Below are positions 50,489-61,462 of a DNA stretch of 64,000 nucleotides, one piece after another. Position numbers and translations under genes: made by a program. Positions within the stretch are counted from its first letter, which is position 1. Each line of letters opens with the position of its first letter. This DNA is from Vulcanococcus sp. (GTDB taxonomy: Bacteria; Cyanobacteriota; Cyanobacteriia; PCC-6307; Cyanobiaceae): positions 62,001-126,000 of the forward strand of contig JAHUZV010000025.1 of assembly GCA_019264575.1 (NCBI GenBank). The letters run 5' to 3'. The notes below the pieces were generated by a model, which was given only the letters and a program-made list of their open reading frames with translations, had not been told where the DNA came from and made no database searches.

Positions 50489-53436
50489 CTCAGCTCGTCT
50501 CCGACAACCTGCTGGCCTCCCATCCCGCTCTAAGCCAGCTCTCACCAGCCCGCTTGGAGCAGCTCAGTGCGCAGCTGCAGGATCGCAGTTTCGGGATTGG
50601 CCAGCCCCTGTGCCATCGCGAGCTGGTGCCCAAGGAGGTGTTGCTCATCCTTGAGGGTGAAGCCCGGGTGTTGGTGCAGGAGCACGGACGCACAGTCACC
50701 CTCTGCAAGCTGGGCGCCGGCGATTGGGTTGGCCTGGCTTCCTTTCTGCGCGTGAAGGGTTGTGAGGAGGTGGCAGCTGCCAGCGATCTCAAGGCCGCTG
50801 CGATCGCTGATGCCGATCTGTTGCAGCTGCTCCAGGAGGAGCCCAGTTTTCGGGTCTGGTGCGCGTCGCAGCTGTGGCCTGCGGAATTAGCCGATCTGCT
50901 CGCACCGTTGTTGCAGGTCCACCCCACAGCGCGCATCGGTCTACGCGAGCTCTGTCGTGATCTTTTGCCTTATGCCTGCTCTGTGGAAGCTACAGCGCCC
51001 GCTTTTGGGGGCGTACGAGTCAATGAGCAGCTGATCGCTGCAAGCAACAACCTGGTCGATTATGAGCTGGGTGCAAGCCTTGATCCGGCGGCGGGCGTTC
51101 CACAAGTCCATCCACCGCTTCAAGCAAGGTTTTTGGTCTGGCAGCGTGAGCCCCTTGAAGCCTTGCTAGGTGAAGGGTTGGATGCTTCCACCGTCGAGCA
51201 GTCCCCTGCTGCAGGGGCGTTGGTGCCTGCCGAGGCAGCACTTCCAACGGCACCCTTGCAGTCAGGTCTTGATCTTGGCAGTCGCGATCGGGCCAGTTTC
51301 ACGCTGGTGCGTGCCACGGGACCACTGGATGAAGTGTTGGCCTGCTTCCAGATGTTGTCTGCAGAACTCCGGCTGCCTTTTCGCAGAGATGCCATTGAGC
51401 GCATTCTGAGGGAGGGCCTGAATCGTGGTCGTCAACCCAACCTGCAGTTGTGCGGCAGTCTTGGCGCCACGCTCGGTCTTCATGTGAGTGGCCTGCGCGT
51501 TCCGGCTTCCCAAGGCACTCGACTTCAGACGCCTGGTTTGGTGAGCTGGAACGGTGGGTTTGCACTCGTGCAGCTCAGTAATGCTCAGGGCCTCGTGCTG
51601 GCCTCTCCACGCGATGGTTGGGTGGAACTTTCTCCAGAGGAGATCGAGTCCAATTTTCCGGAGGGGATCGAGCTTCTATTACTTGAACGGAGTAACAGTA
51701 CGCCTGAGCGACGCTTTGGTTTTTCCTGGTTCTGGCCAGCTCTGCGTCGCTATCGCGGACTTCTGCTACAGGTGTTACTTGCTTCTTTTGTAGTTCAGTT
51801 GTTCAGCCTGGCTAATCCGCTTTTGATTCAGGTGATCATCGATAAGGTGATTAGCCAGCGCAGTCTGGATACGCTTCAGGTTCTGGGCATTGCGTTAGTG
51901 GTTGTCACCCTGATGGAGGGGGTGATCGGCTCCCTTCGCACCTTCCTGTTTTCGGAAACAACAAACCGCATTGATCTTCGGTTGGGATCTGAGGTGATTG
52001 ATCACCTGCTGCGACTGCCGTTGAGCTACTTCGATCGTCGACCGGTCGGTGAGCTTGGTACACGGATTGCCGAGATGGAGAAGATTCGAAATTTCCTTAC
52101 TGGCCAAGCACTTACGACCGTTCTGGATGCAGCCTTTTCAGTGATTTATATCGTGGTTATGGTGATTTATAGCTGGGTGCTCACATTGATCGCCTTGTCG
52201 GTTCTTCCTATACAGATAGGCCTCACCTTGCTTGGGGCGCCGCTGTTCCGTCGTCAATACCGTGATGCAGCAACCCAAAACGCGCGCACTCAAAGCCACC
52301 TTGTCGAGGTGCTCAGTGGGATTCAAACAGTGAAAGCGCAGAACGTTGAGATGATCAGCCGCTGGAAATGGCAGGACTTCTATAGCCAGTACATCGCGCG
52401 GACATTTGAAAAAACAATTACAGGTACGGCTCTTACTGAAACCAGTCAGGTTTTGCAGAAGCTCTCCCAGCTTCTGGTGTTGTGGGTGGGTGCCAGTCTT
52501 GTTCTTAAAGGTGAGTTAAGTCTTGGTCAGTTAATTGCGTTCCGAATTATCTCGGGATATGTCACCCAGCCTATGTTGCGTCTGTCGGGTATATGGCAGA
52601 GCATCCAGGAGCTCAAGGTGTCTTTTGAGCGTCTGGCCGATGTAGTTGATACGCCGGAAGAATCTAATGATGAGGACAAACAGAAGATCCCTTTGCCTCC
52701 CGTGGACGGTCGGGTTGTTTTTGAGAATGTGACTTTCACCTTCCCTGGCGCGTCAACACCGGTATTGCAGAATATCAATCTTGATATCTCTGCGGGAACC
52801 TTCGTCGGCATTGTTGGTCAGAGCGGTAGTGGCAAGAGCACGCTTACAAAGCTCTTGACACGTCTCTATGCGCCTGGTCAGGGCCGCGTACTCATCGACG
52901 GCTTTGACATCGATAAGGTTGAGTTGTATTCGCTACGGCGACAGATTGGCATTGTTCCTCAGGAGCCTTTGCTCTTCTCTGGCACTGTCGCCGAGAACAT
53001 CGCGCTTACTGATCCTGATTCCACTAGTGACTCCATTGTTGAGGCGGCCTCGCTGGCCTGTGCCCATGAATTCATCATGGAGTTGCCATCCGGCTATAGC
53101 ACCAATGTGGGCGAGAGGGGAGCTGGTCTATCGGGAGGACAACGGCAACGGATCGCTTTGGCCCGTACCTTGCTGAGTCGGCCCAAGATGCTGGTGTTGG
53201 ACGAGGCGACAAGCGCGCTCGATTATGACACGGAACGCCGAGTATGTAATAACCTGCTCGAGAATATCAGTCATTGCACTGTCTTTTTTATTACCCATCG
53301 TTTGTCCACTATCAAGCGAGCTGATCTCATTGTGATGATGCATCAAGGAGCTGTTGTGGAAACCGGAACGCATGATGAGTTGATCGCTCGCAAGGGTCGC
53401 TATTTCGCTCTTTATCGCCAGCAGGAGGCAAGCTGA
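50485..53436 (+). CDS. Type I secretion ABC exporter with N-terminal cNMP-like domain and degenerate C39 domain
   Basis: 983 residues, inner-membrane ATPase of a type I secretion system. Residues about 10-150: cyclic-nucleotide-binding-like fold (LVPKEVLLILEGEARVLVQEHG). Residues about 268-400: C39-like domain whose catalytic Cys position is Glu283 (LDEVLACFQM) and whose His position is Gly358 (WNGGFALV), so no peptidase activity. Residues about 415-700: six-helix membrane domain. Residues about 740-983: ATPase with Walker A GQSGSGKST (778-786), LSGGQRQR (882-889) and VLDEATSALD. HlyB likewise uses an inactive C39-like domain to bind its substrate. No TolC-like gene or RTX substrate is adjacent. 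Confidence 0.93.
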   Translation: MTQLVSDNLLASHPALSQLSPARLEQLSAQLQDRSFGIGQPLCHRELVPKEVLLILEGEARVLVQEHGRTVTLCKLGAGDWVGLASFLRVKGCEEVAAASDLKAAAIADADLLQLLQEEPSFRVWCASQLWPAELADLLAPLLQVHPTARIGLRELCRDLLPYACSVEATAPAFGGVRVNEQLIAASNNLVDYELGASLDPAAGVPQVHPPLQARFLVWQREPLEALLGEGLDASTVEQSPAAGALVPAEAALPTAPLQSGLDLGSRDRASFTLVRATGPLDEVLACFQMLSAELRLPFRRDAIERILREGLNRGRQPNLQLCGSLGATLGLHVSGLRVPASQGTRLQTPGLVSWNGGFALVQLSNAQGLVLASPRDGWVELSPEEIESNFPEGIELLLLERSNSTPERRFGFSWFWPALRRYRGLLLQVLLASFVVQLFSLANPLLIQVIIDKVISQRSLDTLQVLGIALVVVTLMEGVIGSLRTFLFSETTNRIDLRLGSEVIDHLLRLPLSYFDRRPVGELGTRIAEMEKIRNFLTGQALTTVLDAAFSVIYIVVMVIYSWVLTLIALSVLPIQIGLTLLGAPLFRRQYRDAATQNARTQSHLVEVLSGIQTVKAQNVEMISRWKWQDFYSQYIARTFEKTITGTALTETSQVLQKLSQLLVLWVGASLVLKGELSLGQLIAFRIISGYVTQPMLRLSGIWQSIQELKVSFERLADVVDTPEESNDEDKQKIPLPPVDGRVVFENVTFTFPGASTPVLQNINLDISAGTFVGIVGQSGSGKSTLTKLLTRLYAPGQGRVLIDGFDIDKVELYSLRRQIGIVPQEPLLFSGTVAENIALTDPDSTSDSIVEAASLACAHEFIMELPSGYSTNVGERGAGLSGGQRQRIALARTLLSRPKMLVLDEATSALDYDTERRVCNNLLENISHCTVFFITHRLSTIKRADLIVMMHQGAVVETGTHDELIARKGRYFALYRQQEAS

Positions 53437-54620
53437 TGTCTGATCTCGTACCACGGCGCAAGTTGTCGATCAAGCCTGGCGCGCTTGTTCGTGCAGCCCA
53501 GAATGCTGTCGAGCGCAGGGTGCAAAGCAGCCAAGACCAGATGGGGTTGCAGCAATCGCGCGTCTTGGCAAGAGCACTGACCTGGTCGCTGATCGGTTGT
53601 ACAGGTTTTGGCCTGGCCTGGCTCACATTTGCTCAGACTGAGGAAGTGGTTGTAGCTCCTGGCAAATTGGAGCCCATCGGCGATGTCAAAACTATCCAGG
53701 TGCCGGTAGGTGGGGTGCTCGATGAAATGCTCGTGAAAGAAGGCCAGCGGGTGAGTAAGGGGCAGGTATTGTTGAGGTTGGATAGCGAAGCCACAAAAGA
53801 CCGTGAGAGCAGTCTGCAAAAAACAATTTCTGCCAAGCAACAACAGCTCGGCCTGAAGCAAATAGAGCTGCAACGCTATCTCGGTCTGAATGATACAGAG
53901 CAGGCAGTTTTGCGGCAGAATCTTGTGCTTGAGCGTGAGATTCTTGAGCGATTTGCAAGCTTGCAGCGCACTGGGGCATCGGCTGAGTTGCAGGTGTTGC
54001 AGCAGCGCAACAAGGTGCGAGAGGTGGAGGGCGATCTTGCGAAAACCTCAATGGATCGCCAGCGTCAGGTGGCGATCCTTCAGCAACAGGTCCAGCAGTT
54101 GCGCGGTGAGCTTGCTGATTTGCAAAGCAAGCTCACTGAGTTGCGTGTGAACATTCGCTATCAGGACATCCGATCACCTGTTGATGGTGTTGTGTTTGAT
54201 CTCAAGCCCACGGGGCCTGGGTTCGTGGCCCAGGGTAGTGAACCTGTGATGAAGATCGTGCCCTACAACAACCTCAAGGCGAAAGTGGAGATCGATAGCA
54301 GCAAAATCGGCTTCGTGACCGTAGGTAAGCCTGTTGATCTCAGCATCGACTCCTTCCCCTCGTCTGACTTTGGTGTTTTGCACGGCACGGTTAAGCGCAT
54401 TGCTTCGGATGCGCTTCCGCCTGATCAGCTCAAGCAGAATTACCGCTATCCTGCTGAGATTGAACTAGCTACGCAACAGCTCAACGTAAAGTCTGGAGCT
54501 CAACTGCCCCTTCAGGTTGGGATGTCGCTTACGGCTAATATCAAGCTACGTAAGGTCAGTTATTTGCAGCTTCTGTTAGGCGAGTTTAAGGATAAAACAG
54601 AGTCGCTGCGGCGACTCTGA
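53436..54620 (+). CDS. HlyD-family membrane fusion protein
   Basis: 394 residues, periplasmic adaptor linking the ABC exporter to an outer-membrane channel. A cytoplasmic tail (1-46), one membrane segment (about 47-66), then a lipoyl/barrel strand (VVAPGKLEPIGDVKTIQVPVGGVLDEMLVKEGQRV), a long coiled-coil with LQKTISAKQQQLGLKQIELQRY and KLTELRVNIRYQDIRSPVDG, and a C-terminal beta-barrel. It overlaps the exporter stop by one base (TGATG). The 3' end carries a 9-bp hairpin that acts as a terminator for convergent pyrG. GC content drops in this pair of genes relative to the neighbours, hinting at transfer. Confidence 0.93.
   Translation: MSDLVPRRKLSIKPGALVRAAQNAVERRVQSSQDQMGLQQSRVLARALTWSLIGCTGFGLAWLTFAQTEEVVVAPGKLEPIGDVKTIQVPVGGVLDEMLVKEGQRVSKGQVLLRLDSEATKDRESSLQKTISAKQQQLGLKQIELQRYLGLNDTEQAVLRQNLVLEREILERFASLQRTGASAELQVLQQRNKVREVEGDLAKTSMDRQRQVAILQQQVQQLRGELADLQSKLTELRVNIRYQDIRSPVDGVVFDLKPTGPGFVAQGSEPVMKIVPYNNLKAKVEIDSSKIGFVTVGKPVDLSIDSFPSSDFGVLHGTVKRIASDALPPDQLKQNYRYPAEIELATQQLNVKSGAQLPLQVGMSLTANIKLRKVSYLQLLLGEFKDKTESLRRL
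54592..54619 (-). terminator. Rho-independent terminator of pyrG
   Basis: CAGAGTCGC/GCGACTCTG, a perfect 9-bp stem with a 4-base loop (54598-54619), followed on the minus strand by four Ts and TAT. It overlaps the last codons and stop of the convergent HlyD gene, so it may also help end that transcript. Confidence 0.75.
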
Positions 54621-54637
54621 CTGTCGTATGAGTGAGT

Positions 54638-56305
<1,668 letters not shown>

Positions 56306-56342
56306 TTAATTTACCGGCCGGCTTGGGGCGTCTCCAGGGCCT

Positions 56343-57488
56343 TCAGCTCGAGGGTTGGTCGCTGTCGAGGCTGCGCATGTAGTCCTGCACGCGGCAGCGG
56401 CGCTGGGGTTGGCGCAGCTTGAGCAGGGCGCGGGATTCGATCTGGCGCACCCGCTCCCGCGAGAGGTGCAGGTCTTCGCCGATCTGCGAGAGGGTCTGTG
56501 GGGTGTCGTCTTCGAGGCCGTAGCGCAGGCGGATCACTGCGGCTTCGCGGCTGGTGAGCTCCTCCAGCAGCGCCTCTAGGTCGTCGTGCAGGGCTTCGCG
56601 GGTGAGCTCCTGCTCTGGCGTGGCGTGGCTGTCTTCGAGCAGATCGCCGAGCTGGGTGTCCTGCTCGCGGCCCACGCGCGTGTCGAGTGACACCGAGCGC
56701 GGCACCCGCATCAAGGTCAGCCGCACCACCTCCTCGCTCAAGCCCAGTTCGCGGGCCAGGTCGCTCACTGAGGCCAAACGGCCGTGCTCTGTCGCGATCT
56801 GGCGCTGCGCCTTCTTGATCCGGTTGAGCTTCTCGGTCACATGCACCGGCAGCCGGATCGTGCGGCTCTGGGTGGCGATGGCGCGGGTGATGCCCTGGCG
56901 GATCCACCAGTAGGCGTAGGTGCTGAAGCGGAAGCCGCGGGTGGGGTCGTATTTCTCCACGGCGCGCTCGAGCCCGAGGGTGCCTTCCTGCACCAGATCG
57001 AGCAGCTCCATGCCGCGCTGCTGATACTTCTTGGCCACCGCCACCACCAGGCGCAGGTTGGCCTGGATCATGCGGTCGCGGGCGCGGCGGCCGTGATGCA
57101 GCGCCTGCTTCAGTTCGGCCACGCTCAGCCCGCTGCGCTCGGCCCAGGCTTCATGGTGCTGGCGCAGTCGCTCCCGTAGCTCAGGCACCGTGCAGCTCAA
57201 ATGTTCGGCCCACTGCTGCACCGCCGGCCAGTGGCCCAGCTGCGAGGCCAGCCGCTGGCGATCGTCTTCCAGGGCGATCAGATCCGCCAGCTCGGCCGCC
57301 GTGGCCGCCAGGCGCTTGCGCTCGCGCAGCAGGCGTTCCCGGCGCTGCACCTGGCGGGCCAGGGTGAGCTCCTCTTCGTGGCTGAGCAGGTCAACGCGGC
57401 CGATGTCCTGCAGGTACAGGCGCACCAGATCGGTGCTGCCGCGCCGGCTGCCGGATGAGGGCTTGGGGCTGGGCGGGCCCTTGGGCAC
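56343..57488 (-). CDS. Group-2 sigma-70 factor
   Basis: 381 residues. Region 1.2 (TDLVRLYLQDIGRVDLL) begins around residue 19; a spacer of charged helices precedes region 2 (NLRLVVAVAKKYQQRGMELLDLVQEG, FSTYAYWWIRQGITRAI), then regions 3 and 4.2 (LSRERVRQIESRALLKLRQP). No long acidic region 1.1, so not the primary sigma factor. It is between aspS and pyrG on the same strand. Group-2 sigma factors adjust transcription under nutrient stress and light; the target promoters are unknown. Confidence 0.95.
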   Translation of the reverse strand: MPKGPPSPKPSSGSRRGSTDLVRLYLQDIGRVDLLSHEEELTLARQVQRRERLLRERKRLAATAAELADLIALEDDRQRLASQLGHWPAVQQWAEHLSCTVPELRERLRQHHEAWAERSGLSVAELKQALHHGRRARDRMIQANLRLVVAVAKKYQQRGMELLDLVQEGTLGLERAVEKYDPTRGFRFSTYAYWWIRQGITRAIATQSRTIRLPVHVTEKLNRIKKAQRQIATEHGRLASVSDLARELGLSEEVVRLTLMRVPRSVSLDTRVGREQDTQLGDLLEDSHATPEQELTREALHDDLEALLEELTSREAAVIRLRYGLEDDTPQTLSQIGEDLHLSRERVRQIESRALLKLRQPQRRCRVQDYMRSLDSDQPSS

Positions 57489-57599
57489 AGGCTTGGCCTG
57501 GAACAGCCCCCCAACGATCCAGTCTCAGTTGAGATCCACCTTCAAATCCCACGTTTGTGTTCGGGATTGCCCGAGGCGTGGGGCCCAGAGGCCAGGGCG

Positions 57600-59429
57600 T
57601 CAGCCCTCGGCCTCGTCGTCCACCCAGGTGCTGGCCACATGCAGCTCCTCGAGCTGCTTGGTAGCCACACCGCCGGGGGCGCCGGTCATCAGGCAGCGGG
57701 CTTGCTGGGTCTTGGGGAATGCGATGGTGTCGCGGATCGATTCCTCACCGGCCAGCAGCATCACCATCCGGTCCACACCAAAGGCCAGGCCGCCGTGCGG
57801 TGGGGCGCCCATGTCGAGCGCTTCCATCAGGAAGCCGAACTGCTGGTTGGCTTCCTCGAGGGGCAGGCCAACGGTCTGCAGCACCTGGCGCTGCAGGGCC
57901 GAATCGTGGATGCGCAGGGAGCCACCGCCCAGCTCCAGGCCGTTGAGCACCAGGTCGTAGGCCTGGGCGCGGGCCGTGGGCAGGGTGTCGGCCCAGGCAG
58001 CGGGGGCGCTGCCGAGGTCGGCGGTGTTGGGGGCGCAGAAGGGGTGGTGCAGCGCCTCGTAGCGGTTCTCGTCGGCGTTGAACTCGAACATCGGGAAGTC
58101 CACCACCCAGAGGAAGTTCCAGCTGTCGTTCTCGCTGTCGGGCTTCACCATGCCCAGCTCGCGGGCCAGGTACTGGCGCACGCGATCGAGGGCCTTGTTC
58201 ACCGTGGCCGTGTCGCCGGCGCCGAACAGGATCAAGGTGCCGGGCTCTGCGCCGGTGCGCGTCAACAGCTCGGCCTTCTTCTCCTCCGAGAGGTTGTCTT
58301 TGATGGCGCCGATCGTGTCGATCTCGCCGCCCTCGCGCACGCGGATGAAGGCAAGACCGCCGGCACCCGCTTTCTGGGCTTCGCTGAACACATCACCGCC
58401 GGGCTTGATCCGCACGTTGCTCACGGCGTCGTTGCCGCCGGGTACGGCGATGCACTTCACCGAGCCGCCAGCGGCCACGGCGCCTGAAAACACCTTGAAA
58501 CCCATGTCGGCCACCAGGTCGCTCACGTTGGTGAGCTCCATGCCGTAGCGGGTGTCGGGGCGGTCGGTGCCGTAGCGCTCCATGGCGTCATGCCAGGTGA
58601 GGCGTGGGAAAGGCCGCGGCAGCTCCACGCCCTTCACCGTTTTCCAGATGGAGGCGATCAGCGCTTCGTTGAGCTCGAGGATCTGCTCCTGATCCATGAA
58701 GCTCATCTCCATGTCCAGCTGGGTGAATTCCGGCTGGCGATCGGCGCGCAGGTCTTCGTCGCGGAAGCAGCGGGCCACCTGGTAGTAGCGCTCGATGCCG
58801 CCCACCATCAGCAGCTGTTTGAACAGCTGGGGCGACTGGGGCAGGGCGAACCACTCGCCGCCGCAGACCCGGGAGGGCACCAGATAGTCGCGAGCGCCTT
58901 CAGGGGTGGAGCGGGTGAGCACGGGGGTCTCCACCTCGATGAAGCCCTGGTCTTCGAGGAAGCGGCGAGCGGCCTGGATGGTCTGAGCCCGGAGGCGCAG
59001 GTTGCTGTTCATGCGCTCGCGGCGCAGGTCGAGGTAGCGGTGGCGCAGCCGCAGCTCCTCGCGGGTGTTCTCCTCGTCGTGCACCGACACAGCGAAGGGA
59101 AGGTTCCCTTTCACGCTGTTGAGCACCGTGATGGCGCTGGCCAGCACCTCCACATGGCCGGTGGCCAGCTTTTCGTTGATGGCGTCGGCCGGGCGCGCAC
59201 GCACCTTGCCCTCCACCTGGATCACCGTTTCGTTGCGCAGGTGTTCCGCCACGGCGAACATCTCAGCGCCGTTATCCGGGTCCACCGTGATCTGCACCGT
59301 GCCGCTGCGGTCGCGCAGATCGATGAAGATCACCCCGCCGTGATCACGGCTGCGGTCCACCCAGCCGCAGAGTTGAACGGCCTGGCCGGCGGTATCGGGG
59401 CGCAGGTCGCCGCATCCGTGGCTGCGCAT
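57600..59429 (-). CDS. aspS: Aspartyl-tRNA synthetase
   Basis: 609 residues, bacterial-type class IIb enzyme. N-terminal OB-fold tRNA anticodon domain ([25 protein letters not shown]), then motif 1 with [23 protein letters not shown], motif 2 [23 protein letters not shown], the bacterial GAD insertion (about 310-430), and motif 3 [27 protein letters not shown]. In organisms lacking AsnRS it may also mischarge tRNA-Asn; that cannot be judged here. Its start is 450 bp from the next gene. Confidence 0.98.
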   Translation of the reverse strand: MRSHGCGDLRPDTAGQAVQLCGWVDRSRDHGGVIFIDLRDRSGTVQITVDPDNGAEMFAVAEHLRNETVIQVEGKVRARPADAINEKLATGHVEVLASAITVLNSVKGNLPFAVSVHDEENTREELRLRHRYLDLRRERMNSNLRLRAQTIQAARRFLEDQGFIEVETPVLTRSTPEGARDYLVPSRVCGGEWFALPQSPQLFKQLLMVGGIERYYQVARCFRDEDLRADRQPEFTQLDMEMSFMDQEQILELNEALIASIWKTVKGVELPRPFPRLTWHDAMERYGTDRPDTRYGMELTNVSDLVADMGFKVFSGAVAAGGSVKCIAVPGGNDAVSNVRIKPGGDVFSEAQKAGAGGLAFIRVREGGEIDTIGAIKDNLSEEKKAELLTRTGAEPGTLILFGAGDTATVNKALDRVRQYLARELGMVKPDSENDSWNFLWVVDFPMFEFNADENRYEALHHPFCAPNTADLGSAPAAWADTLPTARAQAYDLVLNGLELGGGSLRIHDSALQRQVLQTVGLPLEEANQQFGFLMEALDMGAPPHGGLAFGVDRMVMLLAGEESIRDTIAFPKTQQARCLMTGAPGGVATKQLEELHVASTWVDDEAEG

Positions 59430-59878
59430 GCTGGTAATGCAGGGATATGGGGAGATTGTCCCATTCCGCGTGTGGAGTTCTGCTTCTTGATCTGCCTACG
59501 CTTGGCCCCGGCGTCGTTGAGGGAGCTGACCTAATGGTATCGACGATGATTCTTGAGGGGGGAATGATTTCATCACTGATGCCGCTCACGATTCCTGGCT
59601 GACAATCGTTTTAAACGATATCAATGGCTTTTAAGGTATCTTCGCGTCACTGCGTGTTCAGAAGTCTGTGGAGATCTGCCCATTCCACAGCGTGCCAAGA
59701 CCTTGAAAGTCGCGCACTAAATGCAGGCAATCATTCGTTCTGCGACTCTGATATATCTTTCAAGATGCATGCAGAATCTTCCTAATTCTCGCGCTTAATA
59801 TAGAGAGACCCTGGCAGCAAAAACCTGCACAGCCTTGCTGCGCAGGTTTGACAGAAATGAATTGAGAATACTTGTTGT
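59430..59878. other. 449-bp AT-richer intergenic region with a perfect palindrome
   Basis: No protein frame of note is found between aspS and the next gene. At 59605-59619 is a perfect palindrome with 7-bp arms (ATCGTTT-T-AAACGAT), a possible operator. The terminator at 59817-59849 occupies the far end. Base composition falls sharply here compared with aspS and stays low to the window end. I see no tRNA or other structured RNA that I can name. Confidence 0.5.
59817..59849 (-). terminator. Rho-independent terminator after the gene at 59879-60442
   Basis: Minus strand: AAACCTGC, 13-base apical region containing extra GCAG/CTGT pairs, GCAGGTTT, then further Ts (GGTTTTTGC). The stem is 8 bp and lies about 30 bases after the stop codon. 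This is a convincing terminator for the AT-rich block, separating it from aspS. Confidence 0.8.
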
Positions 59879-60442
59879 TTAGTCTGTCTTGAGTAGAGAC
59901 AGAAGGTTCTCAGAGGCAAATACGTCTCTGTAGAAGGTTAGTTGCTCGCTCTTAAAGTAGCAGGCTCCTCTATGGCCTCGACGGACCCAGCAAACGGTGC
60001 CTTTTGCAATGGTTTCACCGCTTTCATCATCCAGGCAATGCCATTCAAAATGGACAAACTCTCCCCAAAACATCACAATTGGCCAGCACATCGTGACGTT
60101 TGGCTGGGCGATTAATGCCCACCAATGGCGTTCACGCTCTGTTTGCTGAGTCAGGCCATAAAACGGACCATCTTGACAGAAATAAACCAGATCATTTCTG
60201 TACTCACCACGGAGTAAGTCCCCACGGGCGCGGCGCAGCGCTTCACAATGAGTGGGCCACCACGCTTTGTTTTCTGCTTCGATTTGACTTGGCGTATAAC
60301 TATCGCCGATGGAGGGAAGCTCGGCCTCCTTCTTGGCAATGAACTCTTCGGCTTGAGCAATAAGCTTGTCACCAAGCTCTTTCGATACAAGACCTGGTCG
60401 TGAAAAATCAGCTGTTAAGTCAGCGTAGTACTTGCGTGCCAT
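59879..60442 (-). CDS. Protein of unknown function, possibly a small alpha-beta (NTF2-like) fold
   Basis: 187 residues; low-GC coding. N-terminus MARKYYADLTADFSRPGLVSKELG, helical region LIAQAEEFIAKKEAELPS, then ENKAWWPTHCEALRRARGDLL and a C-terminal beta-rich part: MFWGEFVHFEWHCLDDESGETIAKGTVCWVRRGHRGACYF. Tryptophans and cysteines are numerous. The C-terminal meander vaguely recalls NTF2/SnoaL proteins, but this is only an impression. No signal peptide. It may be part of the partner-switching/glycogen block because of strand and composition, although a 181-bp gap separates it from the kinase gene. Confidence 0.65.
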   Translation of the reverse strand: MARKYYADLTADFSRPGLVSKELGDKLIAQAEEFIAKKEAELPSIGDSYTPSQIEAENKAWWPTHCEALRRARGDLLRGEYRNDLVYFCQDGPFYGLTQQTERERHWWALIAQPNVTMCWPIVMFWGEFVHFEWHCLDDESGETIAKGTVCWVRRGHRGACYFKSEQLTFYRDVFASENLLSLLKTD

Positions 60443-60623
60443 GTCAGTGAAGCAGGATTTTGGTGAATGAGGTCAAAGAGCCTGACAGAATTAACTGGGT
60501 GCCGTTGCTCCGAGTGAAGTGCTTACAAAGCTTTGAGAAGTTCGTCTTAAAGCCCTGCACGAAGATTTAATCGTGTTGCTCGCCACCCCTTTGAGAAACT
60601 AGGATAAGTCTCAAAAACCTCCT

Positions 60624-61100
60624 TTATTCGGTGTTTTGTGAAGTACTCATGGATAATTCGTATGTATTCTTGCCATCGACCCACCTGTACGAGACTTCAT
60701 CGACTGATTCTTGAATCAGAAAAAGTCCCAAGCCACCGATCTGTCGATCCTGAACAGGTTGTTCAGTATCGACAGCTGGTCGCTCTCCAAATCGTGGGTT
60801 GAACTCGATGCCATTATCTTCTGTTCGTAGAACGAAGAAATGATGATCCGGTGATTCCCTTTCCAGAGCAGTGATCTTTAGTGTGGGTTGCTTGAGATGT
60901 CCTCCCGAATGCTCTGATGACGAGCGAATAATATTTGAAATTAGCTCTTCGAAAGCCAATTTTAGTTTGTAAGCGCGAGATTGATCCTTTACGCTTTGAT
61001 CGACTTGCATGTAAGCAAAGTCAATAAAGCTATCCCAGCAGTCCATCGAGGCATCTGCCTCTACATTGCCGAGTTCAATCTCAGATGATTGATTACTCAT
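60624..61100 (-). CDS. RsbW/SpoIIAB-like serine kinase (anti-sigma factor type)
   Basis: 158 residues of the GHKL/HATPase superfamily. The N-box is LAFEELISNII (48-58) with Glu51 and Asn56, the G1 box EDNGIEF (94-100), and the G2 box GGLGLFLI (122-129). Such proteins phosphorylate a STAS antagonist and, when free, bind a sigma factor or another output. It follows the STAS gene at 61106 by 5 bp, so the two should be stoichiometric. Resembles Slr1861 of the icfG cluster. The matching PP2C phosphatase (IcfG) is not in the window. Confidence 0.88.
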   Translation of the reverse strand: MSNQSSEIELGNVEADASMDCWDSFIDFAYMQVDQSVKDQSRAYKLKLAFEELISNIIRSSSEHSGGHLKQPTLKITALERESPDHHFFVLRTEDNGIEFNPRFGERPAVDTEQPVQDRQIGGLGLFLIQESVDEVSYRWVDGKNTYELSMSTSQNTE

Positions 61101-61105
61101 CGCAT

Positions 61106-61429
61106 TTAGATTTTCTCCACACTTTCCACAATCACAACAGCTTGAGCCAAGCCTGTCTTGGTGATAGTCTCTACGATCTGTTCAGATGCACCAACAAGAT
61201 AGAGGCTTGAGGTGTGAGGCATCTTCTGCTTAGCGAACACAATAGCACGAAGGCCAGCGCTACTGACAAAATCAACTTGTTGCAGATCAAGACGTAATTG
61301 CTCCAAAGCATTAAGCTCTAAAGCTGTGAGTTTGCTGAGCAATTCAGGCGCGGTTTTGGTGTCAACATCGCCAGAGAGGGTCAGGGTTACATGAATGTCG
61401 CCCTGTGTGACTTCGATTGTTAGAGCCAT
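61106..61429 (-). CDS. STAS-domain anti-sigma factor antagonist (A)
   Basis: 107 residues, single STAS domain. The phosphorylatable serine lies in VDFVSSAGLRAIV (Ser56/Ser57), aligned with SpoIIAA Ser58. N-terminal GDVDTKTAPELLSKLTALE is the usual strand-loop-helix. Next to the RsbW-like kinase (5 bp), with the glycogen debranching gene just upstream on the same strand. A direct parallel is Slr1859 of Synechocystis. Confidence 0.92.
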   Translation of the reverse strand: MALTIEVTQGDIHVTLTLSGDVDTKTAPELLSKLTALELNALEQLRLDLQQVDFVSSAGLRAIVFAKQKMPHTSSLYLVGASEQIVETITKTGLAQAVVIVESVEKI

Positions 61430-61462
61430 GGTTTTGATGAATTGGTTGAGGGACGTTTTTGC

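Noticed and set aside
59430..59878. A tRNA or other structured RNA in the aspS upstream gap
   Set aside because: No T-loop motif, CCA end or cloverleaf-compatible pairing was found by eye; only a palindrome and a terminator are visible.
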